A stretch of DNA of 64,000 bases from Actinocatenispora sera (GCF_018324685.1 NZ_AP023354.1:1922001-1986000), one strand, 5' to 3'; positions 44,420 to 54,734 are shown, numbered from the stretch's first letter. The notes: generated by a model not told the origin, from the letters alone. Translations and numbers: made by a program.

Positions 44420-45648
44420 CCAGTTGGATCGAGATCCCGGCGGCCTCGCCGTTCCCGGCGAACAACCTGCCGTACGGGATCGTCAGCAAGGACGGTGGCC
44501 GGCGGCACGTCGCGGTCGCGATCGGGGACCAGGTGCTGTCGCTCGCGGCGACCGCGAACACCGGTCTGTTGGACGACGCGCTGCGCGACGAGTTCGGCGT
44601 GGTGGACCGGGCCATCTTCGACGCACCGAGCCTGAACCCGTTCCTGGTCAAGGGGTTCGACGTCTGGCATGCGGTGCGCGTGCGGCTGCTGGAGTTGGTC
44701 GCCGACGGTTCGTACGAGCCGGCGCTGCGGTCCGCGCTGGTTGCGCGGAGCGACGTGACCGTGCACCTGCCGGTCGAGGTGGCCGACTACGTCGACTTCT
44801 ACTCCTTCGAGGAGCACGCCGGGAACGTCGGCCGGCTGTTCCGGCCGAACCAGCCGCCGCTGCTGCCGAACTGGCACCGGCTGCCGGTCGGCTACCACGG
44901 GCGGGCCGGCACCATCGTGGTCTCCGGTACCGACATCGTGCGGCCGTCCGGGCAGCGGCTCGTCGACGGCGAACCCGAGTACGGGCCGAGCCTGCGGCTG
45001 GACATCGAGGCCGAGGTCGGCTTCGTGGTCGGCACCCCGAGCCCGCAGGGCTCCTCGGTGTCCACTGTGGACTTCGAGCGGACGGTGTTCGGCGCGGTCC
45101 TGGTGAACGACTGGTCGGCGCGCGACATCCAGGCATTCGAGTACGTGCCGCTCGGCCCGTTCCTCGGCAAGTCGTTCGCCACCAGCATCTCGCCCTGGGT
45201 GGTACCGCTGGAGGCGCTCGCCGCCGCCCGGGTGCCGGCGCCCGCGCAGGACCCGGTCCCGGCCGACTACCTGCTGCCGGCGGGCAACGCGTACGACCTG
45301 TCGCTCGCGGTCGACTGGAACGGCAGCACGGTGTCGCGCCCGCCGTTCGCCGGCATGTACTGGACCGCCGCGCAGCAGCTCGCCCACCTCACCGTCAACG
45401 GCGCCAGCGTGCGCACCGGCGACCTGTACGCCTCCGGCACGGTGTCCGGGCCGCGCCCCGGCGGCAGCGGCTGCTTCCTGGAACTGACCTGGGGCGGCGC
45501 CGAGCCGGTCACCCTGGACGACGGCAGCGAGCGGGTGTTTCTGGCCGACGGCGACACCATCACGATCACCGGCACCGCACCGGGCGCCGACGGTACGACG
45601 ATCGGCTTCGGCGAGGTGACCGGCACCATCCTGCCGGCCCGCGGCTGA
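44416..45648 (+). CDS. fahA: Fumarylacetoacetase
   Basis: FahA splits fumarylacetoacetate to fumarate and acetoacetate, the last step of tyrosine breakdown. The 410-residue protein shows the family's N-terminal SH3-like domain (SPFPANNLPYGIVS). It then has VDFYSFEEHAGNVGRLFRPN, LPVGYHGRAGTIVVSGT, the catalytic/metal region SLRLDIEAEVGFVVG, and LVNDWSARDIQAFEYVPLGPFLGKSFATSISPW. GTG at 44416 overlaps the preceding stop. The length is normal. Confidence 0.96.
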   Translation: MTSWIEIPAASPFPANNLPYGIVSKDGGRRHVAVAIGDQVLSLAATANTGLLDDALRDEFGVVDRAIFDAPSLNPFLVKGFDVWHAVRVRLLELVADGSYEPALRSALVARSDVTVHLPVEVADYVDFYSFEEHAGNVGRLFRPNQPPLLPNWHRLPVGYHGRAGTIVVSGTDIVRPSGQRLVDGEPEYGPSLRLDIEAEVGFVVGTPSPQGSSVSTVDFERTVFGAVLVNDWSARDIQAFEYVPLGPFLGKSFATSISPWVVPLEALAAARVPAPAQDPVPADYLLPAGNAYDLSLAVDWNGSTVSRPPFAGMYWTAAQQLAHLTVNGASVRTGDLYASGTVSGPRPGGSGCFLELTWGGAEPVTLDDGSERVFLADGDTITITGTAPGADGTTIGFGEVTGTILPARG

Positions 45649-45684
45649 GACCGGGACCGGACAGCCACCCCATGCGTTGACCGT

Positions 45685-45744
45685 CCTTTGCTCTGCTTCC
45701 TCATGGGAAGCAGGGGTGCTTCCTCATGGGAAGCAGAGCAAAGG
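45685..45744. repeat. Nested palindromic repeat element
   Basis: The outer arms CCTTTGCTCTGCTTCC (45685-45700) and GGAAGCAGAGCAAAGG (45729-45744) are perfectly complementary. Inside, TGCTTCCTCATGGGAAGCAG occurs twice, at 45694-45713 and 45717-45736, and each copy is itself a hairpin (CTTCC/GGAAG arms). The whole can fold as one long stem or two small ones. It could be a terminator for fahA or a dispersed REP-like element. Confidence 0.8.
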
Positions 45745-45833
45745 GGGCCGCAAGCGGGTAGTCGGGCCGCGATCATCGAACTGTCCGCGTTGCTCTGATC
45801 ACGCCACGTATCCTGCGGCTCGGGGGTGGTCGG

Positions 45834-47447
45834 ATGGGGAGGCACCGCGCCGCGGAACCGGACGAGCCGGTCGCCGTCGAGGTCCCGGGCGTGGGCTCCC
45901 GCTGGGTGGTCCTCGCGCTGCTGTCGGCGTCGCTGCTGATCATCGCGATGGACGCGACGATCCTCAACGTCGCGCTGCCGGCGCTGGTCGACGACCTGCG
46001 CGCGAACTCGGTCGAGCAGCTCTGGATCGTCGACGGGTACGCGCTGGCGCTGTCCGGGCTGCTGGTCACCGCCGGCGCGATGGGCGACCGCACCGGTCGC
46101 CGCCGGGTACTGCTGATCGGGTACGGCATCTTCGGTGTCGCCTCGATCGGCGCGGTGATCTCGACCAACCCGGCCGAGCTGATCGCGAGCCGGGTCGGCC
46201 TCGGCATCGGCGGTGCCGCGATCATGCCGGCGACGCTGTCGATGCTGCGCCAGGTGTTCACCGACGCGCGCGAGCGGACGTTCGCGTTCGGCGTCTGGTC
46301 GGCGGTGTTCGGCGCCGGGATGGCGCTGGGCCCGCTGCTCGGCGGCTGGCTGCTGGAGCACTTCAGCTGGCACGCGGTCTTCCTGATCAACGTGCCGATC
46401 GCGATGGCCGCGATGGTGCTCGGTCGCTGGTTGCTGCCCGACTACCACCGGCCGGTGCCGGCCCGGTGGGACTGGGCCGGCGTGGTGCTGTCCATCCTCG
46501 CCATCGTCGGCATCGCCAACGCGATCAAGCTCGCCGGCAGGAACGGCCTGCACGACCCGGTCGTCTGGGTCTCGCTGATCGTCGCCGTCGTCTGCGGGTA
46601 CGCGTTCCTCCGCAACTCGCTGCGCCGCCGGCACCCGCTGCTGGACGTACGGCTGTTCGCCCGGCGCGGTTTCACCGGCGCCGTGGCGGCCATCGCACTG
46701 GCCATGTTCGGCCTCGTCGGGCTGCTGTTCCTGGCCAGCCAGTGGTTCCAGTACGCGCACGGCGACAGCCCGCTGGAAGCCGGTGTGCACCTGCTGCCGT
46801 TGCCGCTCGCGCTGATCGCCGGCACCCTCGGCGCGCCGGCGCTGATCGCCCGGTTCGCCCCGCGGTCCGTGCTGACGCTGGCGCTGCTGGTCGTGGCGGT
46901 GGGGATGGCGGTGCCGTGGTTCGCCGCCCGTGCCGGCGACCTGACGTACCCACCGGTCGGTGCGTTCCTGGCGCTGACCGGGCTCGGCGCCGGTGCCGCG
47001 TCGACGATCGCGTCGGTACTGCTGATGGCGTCGTCGCCGGCCGAGCAGGCCGGCAGCGCCGCCGCGGTGGACGAGGTCAGCTACGAGCTGGGCGGGGCGT
47101 TCGGAGTGGCCGCGCTCGGCAGCCTCGCGGTCCGGCTCTACCGCGCGCACCTGCCGGCGCTGCCGGCCGAGCACGCCGGACCGGCCGCCGAGTCGGTCGG
47201 CGACGCGGCGCAGATCTCCACCGACCTGGGGCACCCGCCCGGCACGGGCGGGCCGCTGGCCGGTGCGTTCAGCGCGTTCGGCCGCGCGTTCGTCGACACG
47301 GCGCTGGTCTCGGCGGTGGTCCTGCTGCTCGCGGCGCTGGTCAGCCTGGTGTTGATCCCGCGCGACCTGCGCCCGGGCGGCGAGGACCGGGCGGCGCGGG
47401 AGACCCGTACCGGCCCGCCGCGCCGACCGGAGATCGACCGGCGTTGA
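45834..47447 (+). CDS. MFS drug exporter, EmrB/QacA (DHA2) type
   Basis: The 537-residue protein has about fourteen predicted membrane segments, as in the DHA2 family of proton-driven drug exporters. Family signs are LNVALPALVDDLRA with the TM1 aspartate region, WIVDGYALALSGLLVTAGAMGDRTGRRR as motif A, and GAGMALGPLLGGWLLEHFSWHAVFLINVP as motif C and after. An extracytoplasmic loop of about 60 residues precedes the last segment. ATG at 45834 follows CTCGGGGGTGGTCGG. No regulator is adjacent, so the substrate cannot be inferred. Confidence 0.88.
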   Translation: MGRHRAAEPDEPVAVEVPGVGSRWVVLALLSASLLIIAMDATILNVALPALVDDLRANSVEQLWIVDGYALALSGLLVTAGAMGDRTGRRRVLLIGYGIFGVASIGAVISTNPAELIASRVGLGIGGAAIMPATLSMLRQVFTDARERTFAFGVWSAVFGAGMALGPLLGGWLLEHFSWHAVFLINVPIAMAAMVLGRWLLPDYHRPVPARWDWAGVVLSILAIVGIANAIKLAGRNGLHDPVVWVSLIVAVVCGYAFLRNSLRRRHPLLDVRLFARRGFTGAVAAIALAMFGLVGLLFLASQWFQYAHGDSPLEAGVHLLPLPLALIAGTLGAPALIARFAPRSVLTLALLVVAVGMAVPWFAARAGDLTYPPVGAFLALTGLGAGAASTIASVLLMASSPAEQAGSAAAVDEVSYELGGAFGVAALGSLAVRLYRAHLPALPAEHAGPAAESVGDAAQISTDLGHPPGTGGPLAGAFSAFGRAFVDTALVSAVVLLLAALVSLVLIPRDLRPGGEDRAARETRTGPPRRPEIDRR

Positions 47448-47503
47448 TCGGACGGGGCGAGAAGTTTCGCGGCTCGGGGATGCGCCGTTAACCGATTTAT
47501 TCG

Positions 47504-47509
47504 TACTAT
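47504..47509 (+). promoter_or_regulatory. Candidate leaderless -10 of the RNase gene
   Basis: TACTAT at 47504-47509 is followed by six bases and the ATG at 47516. The surrounding ACCGATTTATTCG is AT-rich for this genome and no ribosome-binding site is seen. Confidence 0.45.
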
Positions 47510-47515
47510 CCGGAC

Positions 47516-48259
47516 ATGAGACTACATGCCCTGATGCTCCGCCGAGCCCTGGTGACCACCGTCGCCGGGCTCGCCGGGGTCTTCGCCCTCGGTACCGGGG
47601 TCGCCCAGGCCCAACCGGCCCACCCGGTACCGGCCCGCCACGTCGCCGCGGCGTCCGTCGCCGCGCCGGCCGACATCTCCGACTGCACGCTGGGCAGCCT
47701 CCCGGCACAGGCCACCGACACGGTGGACCTGATCCACTCCGGTGGGCCGTTCCCCTACCCGGACAACGACGGGGTGGTGTTCGACAACCGGGAGGGCGTG
47801 CTGCCCGCCGAGTCGTCCGGCTACTACCACGAGTACACCGTCATCACGCCCGGCTCGCCGAACCGCGGCACCCGGCGGATCGTCACCGGCGGCTCGCCGC
47901 TGACCGACCCGGCGCACTACTACTACACCGGCGACCACTACGAGACGTTCTGCGAGATCACCGACGCGAACGGGGGCGGGGGAGGCGGCGTACCGGCGTG
48001 CACCGACCTGCCGTCGCAGGTGCAGGACACCATCGGGCTGGTCGAGGCCGGCGGCCCGTTCCAGTACGAGCAGGACGGCACCGTGTACCAGAACCGGGAG
48101 GGCGTGCTGCCCGCCGAATCGGCCGGCTACTACCACCTGTACGTGGTGCCCACCCCCGGCGACTCCGGCACCGGTGACCGCCGGCTGATCAGCGGATCCG
48201 GCGGCGAGTACTACTACACCGGCGACGACTACGGCAGCTTCTGCCAGGTCCAGTCCTAG
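47516..48259 (+). CDS. Secreted tandem RNase Sa-like (N1/T1 family) protein with an inactive second domain
   Basis: The 247-residue protein has a signal peptide to about residue 32 and two copies of the guanyl-specific RNase Sa fold. Copy 1 (about 57-146) keeps the catalytic set known from RNase Sa: Glu106 in YYHEYTV, Arg121 in RGTRR and His141 in YYTGDHY, plus the NRE base-recognition loop and Cys57/Cys146. Copy 2 (about 162-243) keeps NRE, the RR pair and Cys162/Cys243, but Glu becomes Leu208 and His becomes Asp238, so it should be catalytically dead. A Gly-rich linker joins them. No barstar-like inhibitor gene was found nearby; an exported enzyme with disulfides may not need one. Confidence 0.9.
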   Translation: MRLHALMLRRALVTTVAGLAGVFALGTGVAQAQPAHPVPARHVAAASVAAPADISDCTLGSLPAQATDTVDLIHSGGPFPYPDNDGVVFDNREGVLPAESSGYYHEYTVITPGSPNRGTRRIVTGGSPLTDPAHYYYTGDHYETFCEITDANGGGGGGVPACTDLPSQVQDTIGLVEAGGPFQYEQDGTVYQNREGVLPAESAGYYHLYVVPTPGDSGTGDRRLISGSGGEYYYTGDDYGSFCQVQS

Positions 48260-48321
48260 GGTCTGGCTGGACCGGCACCACGGAGACCGCGGCGCACCTA
48301 CTGGCGTCGCGAACCGCCAAC

Positions 48322-48352
48322 CCGGGGCGGGCACCGACGGTGCCCGCCCCGG
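48322..48352. terminator. Bidirectional terminator between RNase and MFS genes
   Basis: CCGGGGCGGGCACC (48322-48335) and GGTGCCCGCCCCGG (48339-48352) form a perfect 14-base stem with a GAC loop in the convergent gap. Confidence 0.85.
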
Positions 48353-48353
48353 A

Positions 48354-49577
48354 TCAGTCCAGGTCGCGCTGCCGGCGAACCGGGCCGACCGCCAGTACCA
48401 GCGGGGTGGCGAAGGTGAACGCACAGATCACGGCGAGCGCGTCGCGGTTGCCGACGGCGCTGGCGACCAGACCGGCGACCAGCGCGCCGAGCGGGATCGC
48501 GCCCCACGAGACGAACCGCACCGTCGCCATCACCCGGGACAGCAGCTCCGGCGGGGTGACGGTCTGCCGGTGCGTACGGGTGAGCACGCTCAGCACCACC
48601 ACACCGGCGGCGAAGCCGGCGTTGCCGGCGGCGAACACCAGCAACCCCCAGCCGCTGCGGGCCAGCGGCATCAGCAGCGCGAGTACCGCGGCGACGGTGC
48701 CGGCCAGCAGCAACGCCCGGGCGGAGCCGAGCCGGCGGGCGATCCGCGGCGTCAGCGCGGCACCGACCAGGCTGCCCACCCCCTCGGTCGCCATCAGCAC
48801 GCCGACCAGGCCGGGCGCCGCGCCGAGGGTACGGACCAGGAACACCGGGGTGAGGGTGAGCAGCGCGCCGCAGACGAAGTTGACCAGCGTCGCGGCGGCG
48901 ACGCAGGAGCGCATCAGCCGGTGCCGGGCGACGTACCGGAGGCCGTCGGCGATCATCCGCAGCGGCGAACCGGTGGGCGCGTCGCCGGTACGGCGGGGGC
49001 GGGGCAGGCCGGCCAGCATGATCGCCGAGACCAGGTAGCTGACCACGTCGAACAGCAGGCTCGCGACCGCGCCGACCGCCTGCACCAGTACGCCACCGAG
49101 CGACGGGCCGGACAGCTGGGTCACCGCGTGGGTACCGGAGGTGAGGCTGTTGCGGCCGGTCAGCTGATCGGCCGGGACGATCGCGGGCAGCAGCGTCGAG
49201 TTGCCGACGAAGAACACCACGCTGGCCAGCCCGACGACGAGTGCGACCACCACCAGCTGCGGCAGGCGCAGCAAGCCGAGGGCGGCGGCAGCCGGGATGG
49301 ACAGCAGCGCGAGCGCTCGTAGCAGGTCCATGGCCACCTGGGTTCCGCGCAGCGGCAGCCGGGCGACGAGCACGCCGGCCGGCAGCCCGATCAGCAGCCA
49401 GGACACGTACGAGGCGGCCGCGATCAGGCTGACCTGGAACGTCGTGGCGTTCAGGGTGGCGACCGCGAGCAGCGGCAGGGCCACCGCGGTGACCGCGTCG
49501 CCGACGTTGCTGATCGTCGACGCGGTCCAGTACCGCCAGAACGCGCCGGTCGCGGCGCGCCGGTCGAGCGTCGTCAC
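48354..49577 (-). CDS. MFS transporter (enterobactin-exporter/MFS_3-like)
   Basis: The 407-residue protein has about twelve hydrophobic segments and the MFS_3 pattern: FWRYWTASTISNVGDAVTAVALPLLA at the start, GLPAGVLVARLPLR as motif A, and LTGRNSLTSGTHAVTQLSGPSLGGVL. These usually export drugs, siderophores or metabolites. GTG at 49577 follows GGAGGA. A 25-base palindrome separates it from the divergent HxlR-peroxiredoxin gene, so it is the likely target of that regulator and may export a compound linked to redox stress. Confidence 0.88.
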   Translation of the reverse strand: MTTLDRRAATGAFWRYWTASTISNVGDAVTAVALPLLAVATLNATTFQVSLIAAASYVSWLLIGLPAGVLVARLPLRGTQVAMDLLRALALLSIPAAAALGLLRLPQLVVVALVVGLASVVFFVGNSTLLPAIVPADQLTGRNSLTSGTHAVTQLSGPSLGGVLVQAVGAVASLLFDVVSYLVSAIMLAGLPRPRRTGDAPTGSPLRMIADGLRYVARHRLMRSCVAAATLVNFVCGALLTLTPVFLVRTLGAAPGLVGVLMATEGVGSLVGAALTPRIARRLGSARALLLAGTVAAVLALLMPLARSGWGLLVFAAGNAGFAAGVVVLSVLTRTHRQTVTPPELLSRVMATVRFVSWGAIPLGALVAGLVASAVGNRDALAVICAFTFATPLVLAVGPVRRQRDLD

Positions 49578-49593
49578 GCGTATCCTCCGAGGC

Positions 49594-49623
49594 AGTCAGT
49601 TCCTAATGGGAACTGACTATAAT
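49594..49623. promoter_or_regulatory. Palindromic operator and -10 element between MFS and HxlR-Prx genes
   Basis: AGTCAGTTCC (49594-49603) and GGAACTGACT (49609-49618) are perfect 10-base arms around TAATG. A consensus TATAAT at 49618-49623 overlaps the right edge and is the -10 of the rightward gene. A protein bound to the palindrome would block this promoter. Confidence 0.75.
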
Positions 49624-49655
49624 GGCGAGGGCGGGACGGCGAAAGCAGGGGAGAG

Positions 49656-50525
49656 ATGCGCTACACGGACCTGGCCGACGCCGACTGTTCGATCGCCCAG
49701 GCGCTCGGCGTCGTCGGCGACTGGTGGACGCTGCTGGTGGTGCGCGACGTGGCCGGCGGCCTGCACCGCTTCGACGCGCTGGCCGCCGAACTCGGCGTCA
49801 GCCGCAAGGTGCTGGCGCAGCGGCTCGCCACCCTGGTCGAGCACGGCGTGCTCGACCGCCGCCGCTACCAGGACCACCCGCCGCGGTACGAGTACCACCT
49901 GTCCGACGCCGGCCGCGGCCTGCTGCCGGTGCTGATCGCCCTGCAGGACTGGGGATCCCGGTACGTCAGCGGGGACGGCACGCTGCGCGCCACCGGCGTC
50001 GAGGGCTCCGCCGAGGTGCGCGCCGCCCGCGCCCTGGTCGGTACCCGGATCCCGCCGGTGCTGCTCGGCCGCGGCACCGGCGCCGTCGACCCGGTCGCCG
50101 ACACCCCGCGTACCGTCCTGTTCTGCTTCCCCGGCGCGTACCGGCCGGGCGTGCAGGGCTACCCGCCGGGCTGGGGCGACATCCCCGGCGCGGCCGGCTG
50201 CACCCTGGAGTCCCGCACCTACCAGGCCCGGGCGGCCGACTTCGCCGCCGCGGGCGCGAGCGTACGGGGGATCAGCACGCAGCGGCCGGACCAGCTCGAC
50301 GCGTTCGCCGAGCACGAGGGGATCCGGTTCCCGCTGCTGTCCGATGCCGACCTCGCGCTCACCGCCGCGCTGCGGCTGCCGACGTTCCGGGCCGCCGGCG
50401 TCGACCGGCTCAAGCGGCTGACCCTGGTGGTCGACGCCGACCGGGTGGTGCGCGCGGTGGACTACCCGATCACCGACCCGACCGGCTCGGTCGACGACGC
50501 GCTCCGCCTCGTCGACTCCGGCTGA
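49656..50525 (+). CDS. HxlR-type winged-helix regulator fused to a peroxiredoxin-like domain
   Basis: The 289-residue protein joins two domains. Residues 1-105 are an HxlR winged helix (CSIAQALGVVGDWWTLLVVRDVAGGLHRFDAL, LGVSRKVLAQRLATLVEHGVLDRR) with Cys11 at the position used for thiol or aldehyde sensing in the family. Residues about 150-285 form a redoxin/AhpC-TSA-like domain with VLFCFPGAY, GCTLESRTYQ (Cys182 at the peroxidatic position), VRGISTQRPDQLDAFAEHEGIRFPLLSD and LVVDADRVVRAV. ATG at 49656 follows GGGGAGAG. The fusion suggests direct coupling of peroxide or thiol state to DNA binding at the adjacent palindrome, which is inferred. Confidence 0.85.
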   Translation: MRYTDLADADCSIAQALGVVGDWWTLLVVRDVAGGLHRFDALAAELGVSRKVLAQRLATLVEHGVLDRRRYQDHPPRYEYHLSDAGRGLLPVLIALQDWGSRYVSGDGTLRATGVEGSAEVRAARALVGTRIPPVLLGRGTGAVDPVADTPRTVLFCFPGAYRPGVQGYPPGWGDIPGAAGCTLESRTYQARAADFAAAGASVRGISTQRPDQLDAFAEHEGIRFPLLSDADLALTAALRLPTFRAAGVDRLKRLTLVVDADRVVRAVDYPITDPTGSVDDALRLVDSG

Positions 50526-50535
50526 CCGCACCGCA

Positions 50536-50565
50536 CCACGACGGCGGTACGACCGCCGGTCGTGG
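50536..50565. terminator. Terminator between HxlR-Prx and aminotransferase genes
   Basis: CCACGACGGCGGT (50536-50548) pairs with ACCGCCGGTCGTGG (50552-50565), leaving one bulged base and an ACG loop, in the convergent gap. Confidence 0.7.
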
Positions 50566-50588
50566 CGACCGCACCGGGCCGGCGGTGC

Positions 50589-51713
50589 TCAGCCGGTGGT
50601 GCCTCGGGCGGCGGCGAGGAACGCGTCGTTCTCCTCCGGCGTGCCGATCGTGACGCGGACCCCCTCCGGGAACGGGCGGACGATCACGCCGTGGCTCTCG
50701 CACTGCTTGCCGAAGCCGATCGGGTCGGCCACCGGCAGCCAGAAGAAGTTCGCCTGCGACGCCGGGGTGCCCGGGACCAGCGCGCGCAGCTGCGGCAGCA
50801 GCCGGTCCCGCTCGGCCAGGACCAGGTCGACCCGGCGGCGCATCTCGTCGGCCGCGTGCAGCGCCGCGATCGCGGCCGCCTGGGCGAGCATGTTCGTCGC
50901 GAACGGGGTGAGCACGGTGCGCAGCGTGTTCGCCACCTCCGGCGAGGCGACCAGCCAGCCGCAGCGCAGCCCGGCCAGCCCCCACGCCTTGGACATCGTC
51001 CGCAGCACCACCACGTTGGGCCGGTCGGCGAACTCGACCAGCCCGTCCGGCACCTCCTCGTCGGTGATGAACTCCCGGTACGCTTCGTCCAGCACCACCA
51101 GCACGTCGTCCGGCACCGCGTCCAGGAACCGGGTCAGCTCGGCCCGGTGCAGCGCCGTCCCGGTCGGGTTGTTCGGGTTGCACACCAGTACGAGCCGGGT
51201 CGCCGGGGTGATCGCGGCGAGCATCGCGTCCAGGTCGTGCCCGTGCCCGGCCGACGTGCTTCCTCCCGCGGAGGCCGTCGCTGGCAGCTTGTTCGGTACC
51301 TGCACCGAGCGGGCGCCGGCGCCGAGCACGACCAGCGGGTACGCCTCGAACGAGCGCCACGAGTAGACGATCTCGTCGCCCGGTTGGCAGGTCGACTTGC
51401 ACAGCAGGTCCAGCAGCCCGACCGAGCCGCAGCCGGTGACGATCCGGTCCGGCGTCACCTCGTACCGCTGGGCCAACTCGTCGCGCAGCGCGATCACCGC
51501 GGCGTCCGGGTACCGATTGACCTCGGTCATCGCGGCGGTGATGGCCTCGGGGACGCCGGGCAGCGGGCCGTACGGCACCTCGTTGGAGGCGAGCTTGATC
51601 GCGGCCGGGATACCCAGCTCGCGGGCGAGGTCGGCCGGACTGCGGCCCGGCACGTACGGCGGGAGCGCGGCCAGGTCCGGTCGGGTCAGGGGACGACGAT
51701 CGCTCTCACTCAT
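50589..51713 (-). CDS. HisC-like aminotransferase, probable aromatic amino acid transaminase
   Basis: The 374-residue PLP enzyme belongs to the histidinol-phosphate aminotransferase branch. It has KLASNEVPYGPLP, TGCGSVGLLDLL, NPNNPTGT, VVLDEAYREF, and the PLP lysine in RTMSKAWGLAGLRCGW. In actinobacteria this branch includes Pat enzymes acting on phenylalanine, tyrosine and tryptophan. No other his genes are near, while hppD is two genes away, so conversion of tyrosine to 4-hydroxyphenylpyruvate is the more likely role. ATG at 51713 has GGAAGGA upstream and lies eight bases inside the RDD gene. Confidence 0.85.
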   Translation of the reverse strand: MSESDRRPLTRPDLAALPPYVPGRSPADLARELGIPAAIKLASNEVPYGPLPGVPEAITAAMTEVNRYPDAAVIALRDELAQRYEVTPDRIVTGCGSVGLLDLLCKSTCQPGDEIVYSWRSFEAYPLVVLGAGARSVQVPNKLPATASAGGSTSAGHGHDLDAMLAAITPATRLVLVCNPNNPTGTALHRAELTRFLDAVPDDVLVVLDEAYREFITDEEVPDGLVEFADRPNVVVLRTMSKAWGLAGLRCGWLVASPEVANTLRTVLTPFATNMLAQAAAIAALHAADEMRRRVDLVLAERDRLLPQLRALVPGTPASQANFFWLPVADPIGFGKQCESHGVIVRPFPEGVRVTIGTPEENDAFLAAARGTTG

Positions 51714-52560
51714 GAGACGTCCTTCCGTCGTTGGCCGGCCCGTCCGCGGGCGGCGGCAGGTCGGCGGGCCGGGCCGACACCACGATGGTGCGGGCCGACT
51801 TGTCGTGGATGCACTGCGCGAGCGGCTTGTCCCAGGTGCACCAGAGCACGTCGATCAGCTGCACCGGGGCGCAGCACGGGAAGAACAGGTTCGGGATCGC
51901 CATCACCGCCCAGCGGCGGAACGACGATCCGAAGTCGGCCGGTGCGCCGTCCAGCCGGACCACCTTGATGCCCAGCAGCCGCTTGCCGAACGTCTGCCCG
52001 TTGCGCGCGGTACCGATCACCTCGTAGGCGAACCAGAGCACCAGCGAGATCGCGATCATCGCGTAGAGCAGGGTGGTCAGCTGCGGGTCGTTCGGCACCT
52101 CGGTCTGCGGGTTGACCATGGCCTCCCGCACGTACGGCATCAGTGCGGCGATGTACTTGTAGCCGAGCCAGGCGTTCGCCACGATGCTGAGCGCCCCGAC
52201 GATGGCCACGTCGATCAGCCGGGCGCCGAGCCGGCGCTCCAGCGACGCCGACACGAAGCCGGCCGGCATCGTCGGCTTCGGCAGCGCCCGCAGCACGGCG
52301 CCGGGGCGCAGCAGCTCCGGCGGCACCTGCTGACCGGCACCGGTCGTGGCGGGATGCGGCACCTCGGCGCCGGTCCAACCCGGATGTACCTGCGGGGTCT
52401 CCGGGACGGGTGGCGGCGGTGGCGGTGGCTGGGGCGGGGTCGCCGGCGGCGTGGCGTCGGCCGGCAGCGGGTCGCCGAGCCACTGCTCGCCATCCCAGTA
52501 GCGCTGCGTCTCCGGCGCCGCCGGATCCTTGTACCACCCGGGGGAGATCGACTTAGCCAT
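51706..52560 (-). CDS. RDD-family membrane protein with DUF2510 N-terminus
   Basis: The 284-residue protein begins with a DUF2510 module (SPGWYKDPAAPETQRYWDGEQW), then a Pro-rich linker including an uninterrupted run of prolines. The RDD domain follows with three membrane segments (LIDVAIVGALSIVANAWLGY, LLYAMIAISLVLWFAYEVI and a third near FRRWAVMAIPNLFF) and the conserved GQTFGKRLLGIKVV. RDD proteins have been tied to transport or membrane stress, with no firm function for this subgroup. The stop overlaps the aminotransferase start by eight bases. Confidence 0.85.
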   Translation of the reverse strand: MAKSISPGWYKDPAAPETQRYWDGEQWLGDPLPADATPPATPPQPPPPPPPVPETPQVHPGWTGAEVPHPATTGAGQQVPPELLRPGAVLRALPKPTMPAGFVSASLERRLGARLIDVAIVGALSIVANAWLGYKYIAALMPYVREAMVNPQTEVPNDPQLTTLLYAMIAISLVLWFAYEVIGTARNGQTFGKRLLGIKVVRLDGAPADFGSSFRRWAVMAIPNLFFPCCAPVQLIDVLWCTWDKPLAQCIHDKSARTIVVSARPADLPPPADGPANDGRTSHE

Positions 52561-52872
52561 GCCGAGTCACCGCGGCACTCGAACCGGGGTGGGGACCGGA
52601 CGCACGGTACCCGTGATTCGCGCGCTGACGATTCGCTCGCTGACGCTCGCTCATGCACCTTCCTCGACGACCACCGTGCCGACGCGGGCCCGCGAGACCG
52701 CTGCCGGTGGGCGCGACCACGCACGGTGGAGGGCCCGGCGAAAGCTGACAGAGCAAGGTTACGGGTAGCAGCAACCGGAACGACCGCCCCCGCCCCCGGG
52801 GCCCGGCCGTGGCACCGGCGCGGGCCGCGACGTCGTTGGCGCGGCCCGCGCCGGAAGAACGCGGCGCGCGGG
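52561..52872. other. Intergenic region with hppD terminator
   Basis: There is no credible gene in these 312 bases. A perfect 15-base stem, CCGGCGCGGGCCGCG (52815-52829) with CGCGGCCCGCGCCGG (52840-52854), lies just downstream of hppD on the minus strand and is its terminator. The part nearer 52600 should hold the RDD promoter, and no clear element was seen. Confidence 0.7.
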
Positions 52873-54700
<1,828 letters not shown>

Positions 54701-54702
<2 letters not shown>

Positions 54703-54728
54703 TACCGCGCGGTATCACGCGGTACCAT
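54701..54728. promoter_or_regulatory. Operator/promoter of the Doc toxin-antitoxin operon
   Basis: GATACCGCGCGGTATC (54701-54716) is a perfect palindrome. A further half site, GCGGTACC, starts at 54719, ten bases after GCGGTATC. TACCAT at 54723-54728 lies six bases before the antitoxin ATG, giving a leaderless promoter under the operator. Confidence 0.65.
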
Positions 54729-54734
54729 CGACTC

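Noticed and set aside
50589-51713. Calling the aminotransferase HisC for histidine synthesis
   Set aside because: No other histidine genes are near, while hppD is two genes away. Aromatic transamination is the more economical reading, though HisC activity cannot be excluded.
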